Counted from the stretch's first letter, positions 6,890-15,375 are shown. The stretch: DNA of 48,507 nt from Chitinophagaceae bacterium (GCA_947455605.1 CANGOX010000015.1:1-48507); one strand, 5' to 3'. The notes: generated by a model from the sequence alone, not told the origin. A program made the numbers and translations.

Positions 6890-8290
6890 ATGAAATTTTA
6901 TTCGGCAATCTTCTTATTGTTTGTTTCATTTTGTGCGCATGCACAGGTAAAGTATACGATCACTTACCTGGATAGTTCTTCTTCCAATATACAGGTTACC
7001 ATCAAACCCGCTTCGTCACAAAAAGCACCTTTGAGTTTTGTGATGCCACGTTCCATACCTGGCACGTATGGAATTACTTTATACGACCAGTTCATTCGTA
7101 AATTAACGGCAGTAACCTCCGATGGCGAAAGGGTTCCGATGGTAAAAGATGCCGGAGATGCCCCACGTTGGTATATGAACGATACCGGCAAGACCATCAC
7201 CTATATAGCCTATGAAATAGACCTTAACAGGATGGAAAGAAAAATGGCTCCCTCCGATGCATCCATAATACGTTCAGGTTTTGCAGGATTACTCAATTAT
7301 TCAATCCTGGGATGGATAGATGGCACCCAGTTACAACCTGCAGAATGCCAGGTGAAGACCTTTGATACCTGGCCCGTTTTTTCCAGCCATACACCTGCTA
7401 CCCAACCCGGAAAAGGGAGTATACAATTTGTGGCAGATAATTATTACACACTGGCAGATGGGCAATTATTCCTTGGACCGCGTTTTAGGGTAAAAGCTTT
7501 TGCCGCTGTGGTTCCGCTGTACATCGTATCCTATGCGCAAACAGAGGAAGAGTATCTTGATGATTATGGCTGGCAGGGAACTTACAGTATGGCTATCCTG
7601 AATGATTATTTTGGTGAAGTTCCTTTTAAAAATTACACGATCTTTCTTCGCAGTGCTATCCCGGCCGAACCCGGCAATGCTCCGCCTTTTGGTATGGAGC
7701 ATCTGCAGAGTTCCACATTTTTTGGTGATGTATCGGCTATCCGGAAAACAGCTATGAGTGAAGAACAAAAGATACGCACCCTGCCAACTTTCTTACACCA
7801 CATGGGCCACTCATTTATTCCCTTACGTTCGTATGGTGATGCCTATCGCCCCTTTGTACAGGAAATTGCGCCGGTTATTAATAATATCTGGTTCAATGAA
7901 GGATTTATGTGGTTTCTGCCGTTTGATACGCTGAAACTGCCGGCTATGAGAACAAGGTTTGAAAACAATGTATACAGAACATCCCCGGTGATCAAAAAGA
8001 TGGGACTGCAACAATTGTCTCAAACTGCTTCAACGCAGTATTCGGTAGATTTCAGATTGGGCCAGGGAATCTATTCCCGTGGTGCATTAATGGCACTGGA
8101 AATGGATACTCACCTGAAAGAAAAATCTTCCGGAAAAAAATCTATGAAAGATGTATTGCGTTACCTGTACCAATGGAGCAAAAAAAATAAGCGGCCTTTT
8201 ACGCTGGAAGAATTTCCAACCCTTATCAGCCAGGCCTGTGGCATTGATCTCGGTAAGATTTATGATAAATGGCAATTATCCATTGAATAA
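6890..8290 (+). CDS. Exported M61-like (glycyl aminopeptidase family) protein with an altered zinc motif
   Basis: 466 residues; signal peptide MKFYSAIFLLFVSFCAHA. Residues 20-155 match the M61 N-terminal domain (PRSIPGTYGITLYDQFIRKL), residues 200-450 the peptidase domain. The family motif HExxH reads HHMGH (residues 303-307): both His ligands remain but the general-base Glu is His. The third ligand Glu is present in FNEGF (Glu337). The PDZ domain that ends typical M61 peptidases is absent. It may therefore be a non-catalytic relative, for instance a binding protein, or have another chemistry. Start chosen by the signal peptide. Confidence 0.75.
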   Translation: MKFYSAIFLLFVSFCAHAQVKYTITYLDSSSSNIQVTIKPASSQKAPLSFVMPRSIPGTYGITLYDQFIRKLTAVTSDGERVPMVKDAGDAPRWYMNDTGKTITYIAYEIDLNRMERKMAPSDASIIRSGFAGLLNYSILGWIDGTQLQPAECQVKTFDTWPVFSSHTPATQPGKGSIQFVADNYYTLADGQLFLGPRFRVKAFAAVVPLYIVSYAQTEEEYLDDYGWQGTYSMAILNDYFGEVPFKNYTIFLRSAIPAEPGNAPPFGMEHLQSSTFFGDVSAIRKTAMSEEQKIRTLPTFLHHMGHSFIPLRSYGDAYRPFVQEIAPVINNIWFNEGFMWFLPFDTLKLPAMRTRFENNVYRTSPVIKKMGLQQLSQTASTQYSVDFRLGQGIYSRGALMALEMDTHLKEKSSGKKSMKDVLRYLYQWSKKNKRPFTLEEFPTLISQACGIDLGKIYDKWQLSIE

Positions 8291-8322
8291 GATTTTGTTC
8301 TTTTGGATATCAAAATGGCATC

Positions 8323-8835
8323 ATGATTACCATCCAATTACTTGGTCCACAAAACAGCAGCGATTACCGCAAAGCGCGTTTAGATTGCCTCTACCATTTC
8401 CCCGATAAATTTGGCACTACTTATGAAGACGAAGTGGTAAAACCTGTGCTGTTCATGGAATCCATGCTGCAGGAAGAAAATCCGAATGTGTTTATGTTTG
8501 GTGCTTTTGAAGGTGATGACTGTATCGGACTCTGCGGTTTTATACGTGAGGGCAGAACCCGTACTATGCACCGCGGCGAATTGATTCAAATGTATGTTCA
8601 CCCAAACCATCACGGCAAAGGTATTGGCCAACAACTGGTTCAACACACGATCGAAGAAGCTTTCCGGATAACGGGCATAGAACAGATCTCCCTAAGCGCC
8701 GTTGCCAACAACACCGCCGCCATCCGCCTCTATGAAAGATCAGGATTTGAACACTACGGATTAGCAAAGAATTATTTCCGCGTAAATGACAATACCTACA
8801 CCGACCAGGTATTCATGATCTGCTACAAAAAATAA
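8323..8835 (+). CDS. GNAT family N-acetyltransferase
   Basis: 170-residue cytoplasmic acetyltransferase. Acetyl-CoA binding motif A is clear: IQMYVHPNHHGKGIGQQLV (Q/RxxGxG/A type), followed by motif B ISLSAVANNTAAIRLYERSGF with the conserved N-x-x-A-I-x-L-Y-x-x-x-G-F. The N-terminal part (YRKARLDCLYHFPDKFGTTYEDE) is the variable acceptor-binding region, so the substrate is unknown; small-molecule, RimI-like or antibiotic acetylation are all possible. The start follows the M61-like stop by 32 nt. Its stop codon lies within the foot of a hairpin terminator. Confidence 0.85.
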   Translation: MITIQLLGPQNSSDYRKARLDCLYHFPDKFGTTYEDEVVKPVLFMESMLQEENPNVFMFGAFEGDDCIGLCGFIREGRTRTMHRGELIQMYVHPNHHGKGIGQQLVQHTIEEAFRITGIEQISLSAVANNTAAIRLYERSGFEHYGLAKNYFRVNDNTYTDQVFMICYKK

Positions 8836-8862
8836 ATGTTGAAGCCAAAAAACTTCAACATT
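8835..8862. terminator. Terminator hairpin between convergent genes
   Basis: Arms 8835-8844 (AATGTTGAAG) and 8853-8862 pair perfectly over 10 nt with an 8-nt loop. It begins at the last base of the GNAT stop codon and can serve both convergent genes. Confidence 0.55.
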
Positions 8863-8914
8863 CATTATCCCTTACTCAATATTCTTCCCTTTCAGATCCT
8901 TGTTCCTCTGTTCT

Positions 8915-9244
8915 CTACTCAAACACAAAATACATCCCCACACAAATGATCCCGATAGCAATGGAAGTAAGACCATACAGGATATAATAATATAATTCAG
9001 GAACCGGGTTCAATATACTGAGCAAACAACTGATAAAGCCTAAGAAAGCACCCAAGCCCATTAATACAAAACCGGTAAACTGCCTTTTCCCATATTTTGC
9101 TTTTTTAAATTCCTCAACATGGGTTTCAATGGTTTGATCGTCGTGCCCGTGTTTACGTAGTTCCTCACGGATGGTTTCAATATCCACATTAAGGGCTATC
9201 CATTGTTGAATGGCGGAAGGGCTTACAGCAGTGGTAACTGACAT
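8915..9244 (-). CDS. Small two-TM membrane protein, function unknown
   Basis: 109 residues. The first 55 are cytoplasmic and helical (AIQQWIALNVDIETIREELRK and following), resembling a small UBA/SHOCT-like helical bundle, then two transmembrane helices at about residues 57-78 and 85-108 with no sizeable tail. I do not recognise a named family. It is transcribed alone, convergent with the GNAT gene and divergent from the aminotransferase gene. Confidence 0.6.
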   Translation of the reverse strand: MSVTTAVSPSAIQQWIALNVDIETIREELRKHGHDDQTIETHVEEFKKAKYGKRQFTGFVLMGLGAFLGFISCLLSILNPVPELYYYILYGLTSIAIGIICVGMYFVFE

Positions 9245-9360
9245 AGCAATCGGTTTAAATTTGGCAAAGCGTTAGCCTAATATAACAAGTTTCAATGAAA
9301 TCTGCATTCTTTCAGCCTTTTTTAAGCCTCCCAACCGTACCATTGTATGAGATTTTTATT

Positions 9361-9382
9361 GCACACAAAGGCACAAAGGCAC
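9361..9382 (+). repeat. Copy of the AAGGCACAAAGGCAC word upstream of the PLP-enzyme gene
   Basis: The run contains AAGGCACAAAGGCAC (9368-9382), identical to 34558-34572 beside the GxxExxY gene, and GCACACAAAGGCACA (9361-9375), identical to the minus strand at 6784-6798. Here it is a half-site with no inverted partner. It lies 41 nt before the start codon of the next gene. Confidence 0.6.
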
Positions 9383-9422
9383 TGTTTCATTTCGCAGATA
9401 AGAAAACCCTTATTTTTATTCC

Positions 9423-10601
9423 ATGGAAAATAACACACTCAGCACTCAGTTCCTGTTAAGGCCAGATATCACTTTTTTAAACTTTGGCTCTTTTGGTGCC
9501 TGCCCCAAACCCGTTTTTGAAACCTACCAGCAATTTCAGCGCGAGCTGGAAGCAGAGCCTGTTCAATTCATAACGGTAACCGGCCCTGCTTATTTAAAAA
9601 AAGCGCGTGAGGCACTGGGTGCTTATATTCATTGCCCTGCAGATGATGTTGTGTTTACCACCAACCCATCCTATGCCGTCAATATCATTGCCAAAAGTTT
9701 TCCCTTAAAAAACGGCGATGAGATACTCAGCACCAATCTCGAATACGGCGCACTGGACCGTACCTGGAATTATTATTGTCGCAAAGCGGGAGCAAAATAT
9801 GTTCGTCAACCAATAACACTGCCACTTACAACCAAAGAAAAATTCATTGAAGATTTTTTTAAAGGATTAACACCCAATACCAAAGCCATTTTCATCGGAC
9901 AGATCACCAGTGCCACTGCTCTGATCTTCCCCGTGAAAGAGATCTGTGAGATCGCGAAAGAGAAAGGTTTGTTCACGATCGTAGATGGCGCACATGTACC
10001 CGGACATATTGCCTTAGATCTTTCTGCACTTAAAGCAGATGTATATACCGGTGCCTGCCATAAATGGATGTGTGCCCCCAAAGGCTGTTCATTCTTGTAT
10101 GTAAAAAAAGAACACCAATCCATGTTCGATCCATTAGTCGTTAGCTGGGGTTATGAAAGCGCAGCGCCTTCTCATTCGCAGTTCATCGATTACCACCAGA
10201 TGCAGGGTACACGAGATTTTTCTGCATTCTGCACGGTTCCGAAAAATATTGCATTCTTAACTGAAAATAACTGGCCCGAAAGAGCTGCCGAGTGCAGAGC
10301 ATTGGCACATAAAAATTACCAGCGCTTTTGTGATCTGGTGGGTTCGCAACCCTTATGTCCTGTTACAGATGAATTTTTAGGACAAATGTGCAGTATCCCT
10401 ATCAAAACATCGGAACCGGTAAAACTGAAACAATTACTCTACGAAAAATACAAAATAGAGATACCCGTAATGCCCCATGAAGAGCATGTGTTTATCCGAT
10501 ATTCGATACAGGTGTTCAGTTCCCAAAAAGACCTGGATCGTTTATACGAAGCTTTATCGGAGATCCTGAAAGAAACAGACCTTATACAAAAATTTGTTTA
10601 G
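9423..10601 (+). CDS. Aminotransferase class V-fold PLP enzyme (isopenicillin-N epimerase-like)
   Basis: 392 residues, PLP-dependent fold type I, class V group. Visible are the opening FLNFGSFGACP typical of the CefD/cysteine desulfurase-like branch, the PLP-ring Asp in IVDGAHVPGH, and the Schiff-base Lys in TGACHKWMCAPKG. The fold and these motifs support epimerase, desulfurase or kynureninase-like chemistry on amino acids; the closest annotation is the isopenicillin-N epimerase-like group, but no beta-lactam genes are nearby, so the substrate is open. Cytoplasmic, no signal peptide. Single gene in its direction, preceded by a CACAAAGG repeat. Confidence 0.85.
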   Translation: MENNTLSTQFLLRPDITFLNFGSFGACPKPVFETYQQFQRELEAEPVQFITVTGPAYLKKAREALGAYIHCPADDVVFTTNPSYAVNIIAKSFPLKNGDEILSTNLEYGALDRTWNYYCRKAGAKYVRQPITLPLTTKEKFIEDFFKGLTPNTKAIFIGQITSATALIFPVKEICEIAKEKGLFTIVDGAHVPGHIALDLSALKADVYTGACHKWMCAPKGCSFLYVKKEHQSMFDPLVVSWGYESAAPSHSQFIDYHQMQGTRDFSAFCTVPKNIAFLTENNWPERAAECRALAHKNYQRFCDLVGSQPLCPVTDEFLGQMCSIPIKTSEPVKLKQLLYEKYKIEIPVMPHEEHVFIRYSIQVFSSQKDLDRLYEALSEILKETDLIQKFV

Positions 10602-10866
10602 ACAGCCCGGGGTACAATATTTCAAGCTATTCTCAACCTCCTTTTTTTCTTCTTCCCTTCGTTTCTCTCTTATGGAAATCAGGCGGCACCAACTTTGAGA
10701 CTGTCCGGTTTCGCTTAGAGAGAAACGGAGAAAAAGAGTGCCGTTTAAATTCCGGAGCCTCTCTGAATTGGCTCCCTCCCATTCTATCCCTGATTATCGC
10801 CATTTATAGAAATGAATATGGAAAGAATACCTGATCGGGTATATTAGTATTATTAAAAACAAACTG
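10602..10866. other. Intergenic region with a weak inverted repeat
   Basis: 265 nt without a gene. Arms 10660-10670 (CGTTTCTCTCT) and 10717-10727 are a perfect 11-bp inverted repeat with a 46-nt loop; complementarity extends imperfectly through the C/T-rich left flank and the G/A-rich right flank. It belongs to the reiterated-word hairpins in style, with its own word. No other signal seen. Confidence 0.4.
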
Positions 10867-11349
10867 ATGATCCGGAAAACAAAAATTGTATTTGCGCTAT
10901 CCGCTGCTTTGATACTGTCTATGATGCATGCTGCTTTGGCCCAGGAAAAGAAAGTGGCCCAGACATCCCAAGAACTATATAACGAGATCGCCCGCGCAGA
11001 TAGTCTCATGTTCACAGCTTTCAACAAACAGGATCTTACCACATTTCAAGCCATGTTTACCGAAGACCTGGAATGGTTTCAGGATAACGGAGGTTTGATC
11101 TCCTATAAGACCGTATTTGAAAACTTCAGTAACAATTTTAAAAGCGTAAATAAACTCAATCGCAAACTGGTAAAAGGAAGTCTGGAAGTACACCCAATCA
11201 AAGATTATGGCGCCATTGAAATTGGTGTTCATGAGTTTCGCCACATAGAGAACGGAAAAGAAGAATTGGGCACTTTTAAGTTCCTGATGATCTGGCAGAA
11301 AAAAAACAGCGTATGGCAGATCTCAAGGGTAGTTAGTTATGATCATTAA
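10867..11349 (+). CDS. Exported NTF2-like (DUF4440/SnoaL-type) protein
   Basis: 160 residues. Signal peptide MIRKTKIVFALSAALILSMMHAALAQ, then an NTF2-like cone-shaped domain: ELYNEIARADSLMFTAFNKQDLTTF (first helix pair), MFTEDLEWFQDNGG, and a curved sheet ending FKFLMIWQKKNSVWQISRVVSYDH. That pattern is typical of DUF4440. Such domains bind small molecules or act as isomerases, dehydratases or ligand-binding partners; none is indicated here. Monocistronic, ending at a strong hairpin shared with the convergent stomatin-like gene. Confidence 0.8.
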   Translation: MIRKTKIVFALSAALILSMMHAALAQEKKVAQTSQELYNEIARADSLMFTAFNKQDLTTFQAMFTEDLEWFQDNGGLISYKTVFENFSNNFKSVNKLNRKLVKGSLEVHPIKDYGAIEIGVHEFRHIENGKEELGTFKFLMIWQKKNSVWQISRVVSYDH

Positions 11350-11395
11350 TATGGTTTATAAACCCGTTAAAGAATAATAGAACAGATAAATAATA

Positions 11396-11453
11396 GAACA
11401 AGGAACAGATGAGCAGAGAAAAATATTACGCTCCGATCATCTGTTCCTTGTTC
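11396..11453. terminator. 17-bp inverted repeat with GGAACAG words, between convergent genes
   Basis: Arms 11396-11412 and 11437-11453 pair perfectly over 17 nt. Flanking sequence repeats the same word outward on both sides (TAGAACAGATAAATAATAG on the left, TTCCTCTGTTCTATTGTTCC on the right), so a longer imperfect stem is possible. Likely a bidirectional terminator. Confidence 0.65.
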
Positions 11454-11475
11454 CTCTGTTCTATTGTTCCTCTTC

Positions 11476-12411
11476 CTACGTCGTTTTCTGCATCTCCTTC
11501 ATCTTAACCATGGCCATGATCTGGCGCATATTGTTTTCCATGCCTTCCGGACTACCATCCAGAAAAATAATATTGCCTTTGCCTACTTCTGCAAAATTTT
11601 TGATGGCTTCTGTCCACATACTAAAAAGGATCACATTGGTATCCAGATTGGCCTGTTTCATTTGTTCAGCAGCCTGGCTCATACCCTTGGCCACTTCTTC
11701 ACGGAAGAGTGCTACACCCTGTCCACGTAAACGGGCCGCTTCTTTTTCTGCATTGGCAGATATTTTGATCGCATTACCTTCTGCTTCAGCTGCTTTGGTC
11801 TTGGTGATCAGTAAAGCCTGTCCTTCATTTTCTGCTGCGGCTTTCAGGTTATTACTGGCTACTACCCTGCTCATACTTTCCATGATCACCTTATCAAAAG
11901 TGATATCATTGATCTGCAGATCCTGTAAATGATAACCCCAGCTTTCCAGCGATTCATCGATCTGTTCTTTTACAAACTCCACAATTTCTCTGCGCAGCAA
12001 TAAGATCTCTGCCTGTTTTTTAGTGGCCACAAATCCACGGATACTTCCTTCCACAGTGCGGATCAATGCCTGCATCAGGTCTTTATCATTAATGAATTTG
12101 AATGCTACATTTTTGATCGTCTCCTCATCCTGGTTGATCACAGAGTATAACAACATGCTTTTAAAATACACATTTGCCTGATCAAGCGTTACCGCCTGAA
12201 ATTCCAATTCCACCGATCGATTTTGAATGCTAACGGTTTTAAATACCTGTTCAATAACAGGTATCTTGAAATTCAATCCGGGTCTCAATACACGGCGGTA
12301 TTTTCCAAAAAGGGTGATCACAGCGATGCTACCCTGGGTAACGGTAACCAATCCGCTGAAAAGGATAAATAATCCGGCTAATACCCACCAGTAGTCTGCA
12401 AGAAAATTCAT
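11476..12411 (-). CDS. SPFH/band 7 (stomatin-like) membrane protein
   Basis: 311 residues. One N-terminal membrane segment (WVLAGLFILFSGLVTV) anchors the protein; then the SPFH domain begins GSIAVITLFGKYRRVLRPGLNFKIP, the signature of the prohibitin/stomatin/QmcA group, followed by a long Ala/Glu-rich helix (residues 200-260, KAAAENEGQALLITKTKAAE) that makes coiled coils and oligomers. Such proteins form large membrane cages that organise microdomains and often regulate membrane proteases. No NfeD or FtsH gene is adjacent. ATG 12411 fits the family start better than the upstream 12465. It lies 70 nt downstream of pepT, possibly co-transcribed. Confidence 0.85.
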   Translation of the reverse strand: MNFLADYWWVLAGLFILFSGLVTVTQGSIAVITLFGKYRRVLRPGLNFKIPVIEQVFKTVSIQNRSVELEFQAVTLDQANVYFKSMLLYSVINQDEETIKNVAFKFINDKDLMQALIRTVEGSIRGFVATKKQAEILLLRREIVEFVKEQIDESLESWGYHLQDLQINDITFDKVIMESMSRVVASNNLKAAAENEGQALLITKTKAAEAEGNAIKISANAEKEAARLRGQGVALFREEVAKGMSQAAEQMKQANLDTNVILFSMWTEAIKNFAEVGKGNIIFLDGSPEGMENNMRQIMAMVKMKEMQKTT

Positions 12412-12481
12412 GGCTGACAATTTTATGTAAGTTACTAAGAATATAAGGTTAGTCGCAGGAATCAACTATTTATTACACGAT

Positions 12482-13738
12482 TTACGCAAGGGGTGAATGT
12501 TGTTCCCAAACCTGTACCAGTGCTACCAGCATTTCCACCGCTTTTTCCATATCCCGAACACCTATCCATTCATGTTTACTGTGTATGGCCTGCATGCCGG
12601 TAAAGAGGTTCGGACAGGGCAAACCCATAAAACTTAACCGGCTTCCGTCTGTTCCACCTCGTATAGGTTCTTTCACAGAACTGAGTCCGATCCTTTGATA
12701 CGCTTGTTCTGCATATTGAATGATCTGTGGATGCATATCCAACACTTCTTTCATATTCCGGTATTGCTCCTGCACTACAAAATCCATGGTTGCTTTCGGA
12801 TATTGATTGAGTATGTTTTCTGCCAGTGTTTTTAATCTTGATTCATGTACCGCAAGTTTAGCTGTTTCAAAATCACGGATCAAAAATTCAAGCGTGGCTT
12901 TTTCCGCCAGCCCGTCCACACGCAACGCATGTACAAAACCTTCTCTTTTTTCAGTTACTTCCGGTGCCCATTCATTCTTTGGTAAGGCGGCCAGTATCTC
13001 ACCGGCTATCTTTAAAGCATTCACCATTTTGTCTTTGGCGTAACCGGGATGAGCTATTACACCATTAATAGTAATAACAACTCCATCAGCACTAAAAGTT
13101 TCATCCTCTAATGTTCCCAGTTCACCTCCATCCATGGTGTACGCAAAATCAGCACCCAGTTTTTGCAGGTCCAGCTTGGCTGTACCCTGTCCTACTTCTT
13201 CATCGGGTGTAAATAATATTTTAATAGTGCCGTGTTTGACCTCAGGATGCATCATCAGGTAATTCACCAGATCCATGATCTCTGCCACGCCGGCTTTATC
13301 ATCTGCTCCCAATAAGGTTAACCCGCTTGCCGTAATAATATTGTTTCCGATATGTTCTTTCAGATAAGGATAGTCGGTTGCTTTTATTACCTGTTTCGTA
13401 TCATCCGGTAAAATGATATCAGCTCCGTTATAATTCTTATGCAGTATCGGTCTTACCTTTGTTCCACTGCAATCAGGCGCAGTGTCTACATGACTGCAGA
13501 AACAGATCACGGGCACTTTTTTATCCGTATTGGATGGAATAGTTGCATATACATAGCCAAACCCGTCTGCATGCGCATCGGCAATACCCATAGCCAGTAA
13601 TTCAATAGCAAGCAAATGCGATAATGTTTTTTGTTTTTCCGAACTGGGGTGTGTTTCACTTTGCGGGTCACTCTGTGTATCTATCTGTACATAATTCATG
13701 AAACGCTCTACAACTGTGTAAGAATATCCTGACAGCAT
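12482..13738 (-). CDS. pepT: Peptidase T (tripeptide aminopeptidase)
   Basis: 418 residues, cytoplasmic di-zinc M20B peptidase that removes the N-terminal residue from tripeptides. Family residues are visible: first ligand and catalytic Asp in SHVDTAPDCSG (His83, Asp85), the bridging Asp in LLGADDKAG, the general-base Glu pair in FTPDEEVGQG, the later YTMDGGELG, and the C-terminal RGGTDGSRLSFMGLPCPNLFTG with final ligand His in HSKHEW. The length is normal for PepT (about 410). A TTG-N21-TATCTTTC promoter lies just upstream; the stomatin-like gene follows. Confidence 0.93.
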   Translation of the reverse strand: MLSGYSYTVVERFMNYVQIDTQSDPQSETHPSSEKQKTLSHLLAIELLAMGIADAHADGFGYVYATIPSNTDKKVPVICFCSHVDTAPDCSGTKVRPILHKNYNGADIILPDDTKQVIKATDYPYLKEHIGNNIITASGLTLLGADDKAGVAEIMDLVNYLMMHPEVKHGTIKILFTPDEEVGQGTAKLDLQKLGADFAYTMDGGELGTLEDETFSADGVVITINGVIAHPGYAKDKMVNALKIAGEILAALPKNEWAPEVTEKREGFVHALRVDGLAEKATLEFLIRDFETAKLAVHESRLKTLAENILNQYPKATMDFVVQEQYRNMKEVLDMHPQIIQYAEQAYQRIGLSSVKEPIRGGTDGSRLSFMGLPCPNLFTGMQAIHSKHEWIGVRDMEKAVEMLVALVQVWEQHSPLA

Positions 13739-13752
13739 CGCTTATTTTTCCG

Positions 13753-13784
13753 GAAAGATAGGCCATATTCATTTTTTCACACAA
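13753..13784 (-). promoter_or_regulatory. Candidate promoter of pepT
   Basis: On the minus strand, TTG (13782-13784), a 21-nt spacer, then TATCTTTC (13753-13760), one base off TAnnTTTG. The predicted start of transcription is only a few bases before the pepT ATG at 13738, implying a very short leader. Confidence 0.4.
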
Positions 13785-13814
13785 GCGGCACAAATAAAGA
13801 AAAATCCTCAGCTA

Positions 13815-13844
13815 TTGCAAATACGAATTCTGTTTTCTATTTTG
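13815..13844 (+). promoter_or_regulatory. Candidate promoter of the membrane protein gene at 13868
   Basis: TTG (13815-13817), 20-nt spacer, TATTTTG (13838-13844), one base shorter than TAnnTTTG. It sits 23 nt before the ATG and is divergent from the pepT promoter. Confidence 0.35.
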
Positions 13845-13867
13845 TTTCCTAAACAAATTACCCCCAT

Positions 13868-14422
13868 ATGAAAAAATCATTGATCGGCGCTATTGTTGGA
13901 GGCTTACTCATCTTTATCTGGCAAACACTATCCTGGACCATGCTCGATACCCATCGTCCCGCTCAGGATTATACCGCCAAACAGGATACCATTATGAAAT
14001 TCCTGGATGCCACGCTGGAGAAAGAAGGTGGCTATCTCTTGCCTACTGTACCCAAGGGCACTTCTTTTGAAGAAGCCAATAAAGCCGGTGAGAAGGGATT
14101 AGGTAAGCCCTGGGCTTTTATCCAATACCACAAGACCTTCAATTTAACCATGAACGATATGTATATGAATATGTTCCGCGGACTCATCGCCAGCATGTTC
14201 ATGGTATGGCTGCTTTGCTGGATCATCGGCAAATGGAGTAAACCCGGATTTGTGAATGTATTCATGGCCTGCCTCTTTACCGGCCTCATCATCTTTATTT
14301 ATGAACCTTACAACACCTATATCTGGTACAGGATCTTCGACGTTCGAGCCCATTTAGTTGATGCACTGGCAGGATGGGGGATTTGTGGGGTTTGGCTAGG
14401 GTTCTGGATGCCGAGAAGATGA
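13868..14422 (+). CDS. Conserved membrane protein of unknown function
   Basis: 184 residues with about four transmembrane segments: residues 5-22 (LIGAIVGGLLIFIWQTLS), 103-124, 131-146 and a C-terminal one ending GVWLGFWMPRR. A soluble, extracytoplasmic loop of about 70 residues lies between the first and second. I know similar small proteins only as conserved hypotheticals in Bacteroidota. Gene stands alone; a hairpin terminator follows and the FKBP gene converges on it. Confidence 0.6.
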   Translation: MKKSLIGAIVGGLLIFIWQTLSWTMLDTHRPAQDYTAKQDTIMKFLDATLEKEGGYLLPTVPKGTSFEEANKAGEKGLGKPWAFIQYHKTFNLTMNDMYMNMFRGLIASMFMVWLLCWIIGKWSKPGFVNVFMACLFTGLIIFIYEPYNTYIWYRIFDVRAHLVDALAGWGICGVWLGFWMPRR

Positions 14423-14423
14423 T

Positions 14424-14550
14424 TTAATTAGTAATTAGTAGTTAGTAGTTAGTAATAAATACCAGGTGCTTACTGCTTTAAATAGACAAAGCCTGATGAT
14501 ATTCATCAGGCTTTGTTATTAGAAATTACTAATTACCAATTACTAATTAA
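14424..14550. terminator. Nested hairpin: terminator core inside AATTACTAATT word arms
   Basis: Core arms 14486-14499 and 14503-14516 (ACAAAGCCTGATGA type) are a perfect 14-bp stem with a 3-nt loop, a bidirectional terminator between convergent genes. Around it, reiterated TTAGTAATTAG words (14424-14457) face their complement (14518-14550, containing AATTACTAATT at 14524-14534 and 14538-14548). The same 11-mer occurs twice near 41.77 kb. Confidence 0.7.
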
Positions 14551-14552
14551 TC

Positions 14553-15008
14553 CTACGGCATAATAATCAAAGGTGTCCCACCACTGATCTCTACCAGTTC
14601 CAGATCAAACACCAGGTCTTCACCGGCGAGTGGATGGTTGGCATCGAGGATCACCACTTCATCTTTTACTTCTACGATTACTACTGGAAAATTCTGTCCC
14701 TGAGGGTTGCTCATATTTAACTGCATACCTGCTTCAGGTACGAGGTCTGCCGGAAAACGGTCTTTGGGAAATTCCATGATCATGTCTTCCTGTTTGGGGC
14801 CGTAGGCTTCATCAAACGGGATCTGGATGGTTTTCTTTTCACCGATCACCATTCCGGTAACACCCGTATCAAAACCCGGGATCACCATACCACCGCCTAC
14901 TTCAAATTCCAGTGGCTCGCGGCCCTCTGAAGAATCGAATGTAGAACCATCTGTCAACTTACCATGATAATGTACTTTTACAGTATCACCTTTTTTTACC
15001 TGTTGCAT
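14553..15008 (-). CDS. FKBP-type peptidyl-prolyl isomerase, SlyD-like
   Basis: 151 residues. Catalyses cis-trans isomerisation of Xaa-Pro bonds and usually acts as a folding chaperone. Motifs: VKKGDTVKVHYHGKLTDGSTFDSS (FKBP first strands and the conserved Asp), GGGMVIPGFDTGVTGM, and the insert-in-flap region KQEDMIMEFPKDRFPADL typical of SlyD-type enzymes; the end DANHPLAGEDLVFDLELVEI is the last FKBP strand. The His-rich metal-binding tail of E. coli SlyD is absent. The MQQV start at 15008 fits the family; upstream codons to 15098 do not. No signal peptide, so cytoplasmic. Confidence 0.9.
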   Translation of the reverse strand: MQQVKKGDTVKVHYHGKLTDGSTFDSSEGREPLEFEVGGGMVIPGFDTGVTGMVIGEKKTIQIPFDEAYGPKQEDMIMEFPKDRFPADLVPEAGMQLNMSNPQGQNFPVVIVEVKDEVVILDANHPLAGEDLVFDLELVEISGGTPLIIMP

Positions 15009-15135
15009 GTTTACTTTTTGAAATTGAAATAATGTGGGCACCGGCTCCTGATCTTTTCTCGCCTTCCGTTGCGTCGCACACTTCAAATGAAGTAACACTA
15101 ATCAACAAAGAAAAAACAAACCCGTTTTCCGCCGC

Positions 15136-15143
15136 CAAAAGTA
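15136..15143 (-). promoter_or_regulatory. Candidate -7 box (TACTTTTG) of the FKBP gene
   Basis: TACTTTTG on the minus strand is a perfect TAnnTTTG match about 130 nt upstream of the start codon. A -33 TTG at the right spacing is not clear. Confidence 0.35.
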
Positions 15144-15252
15144 CAATCCAAATTCAAGAAAGACGGGGATTTAAGGATAATTTTCTGCTTCAGAACATGT
15201 TTATATGATGAAAATGTTGATTTTTAGTACGTTTCAGTAGGGAGGTCGATTG

Positions 15253-15345
15253 GTTTACTGGTTTATCGGTTTATGGGTAGCATAAAAGGCTTAAGAAAAA
15301 TAACCGTGCTTTGCCTTAGACCAATAAACCAATAAACCAGTAAAC
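15253..15345. repeat. GTTTAYYG-word inverted repeat in a divergent intergenic region
   Basis: Arms 15253-15274 and 15324-15345 pair over 22 nt with one mismatch across a 49-nt loop. Each arm is a tandem of 8-nt GTTTAYYG-like words (GTTTACTG, GTTTATCG), with further ATAAACC words to 15354. It lies between the divergent FKBP and fmt genes, just upstream of the fmt promoter box, where a terminator is not expected. The rest of the 15009-15375 gap holds only the promoter boxes noted. Confidence 0.6.
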
Positions 15346-15363
15346 AAATAAACCTTGTCCTGC

Positions 15364-15371
15364 TATCTTTG
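15364..15371 (+). promoter_or_regulatory. -7 box (TATCTTTG) abutting the fmt start
   Basis: TATCTTTG is a perfect TAnnTTTG match ending 4 nt before the ATG at 15376. Transcription from it would start at or within a few bases of the start codon, giving a leaderless or nearly leaderless mRNA. No good -33 element is seen; an A-rich stretch precedes it. Confidence 0.5.
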
Positions 15372-15375
15372 CCCC

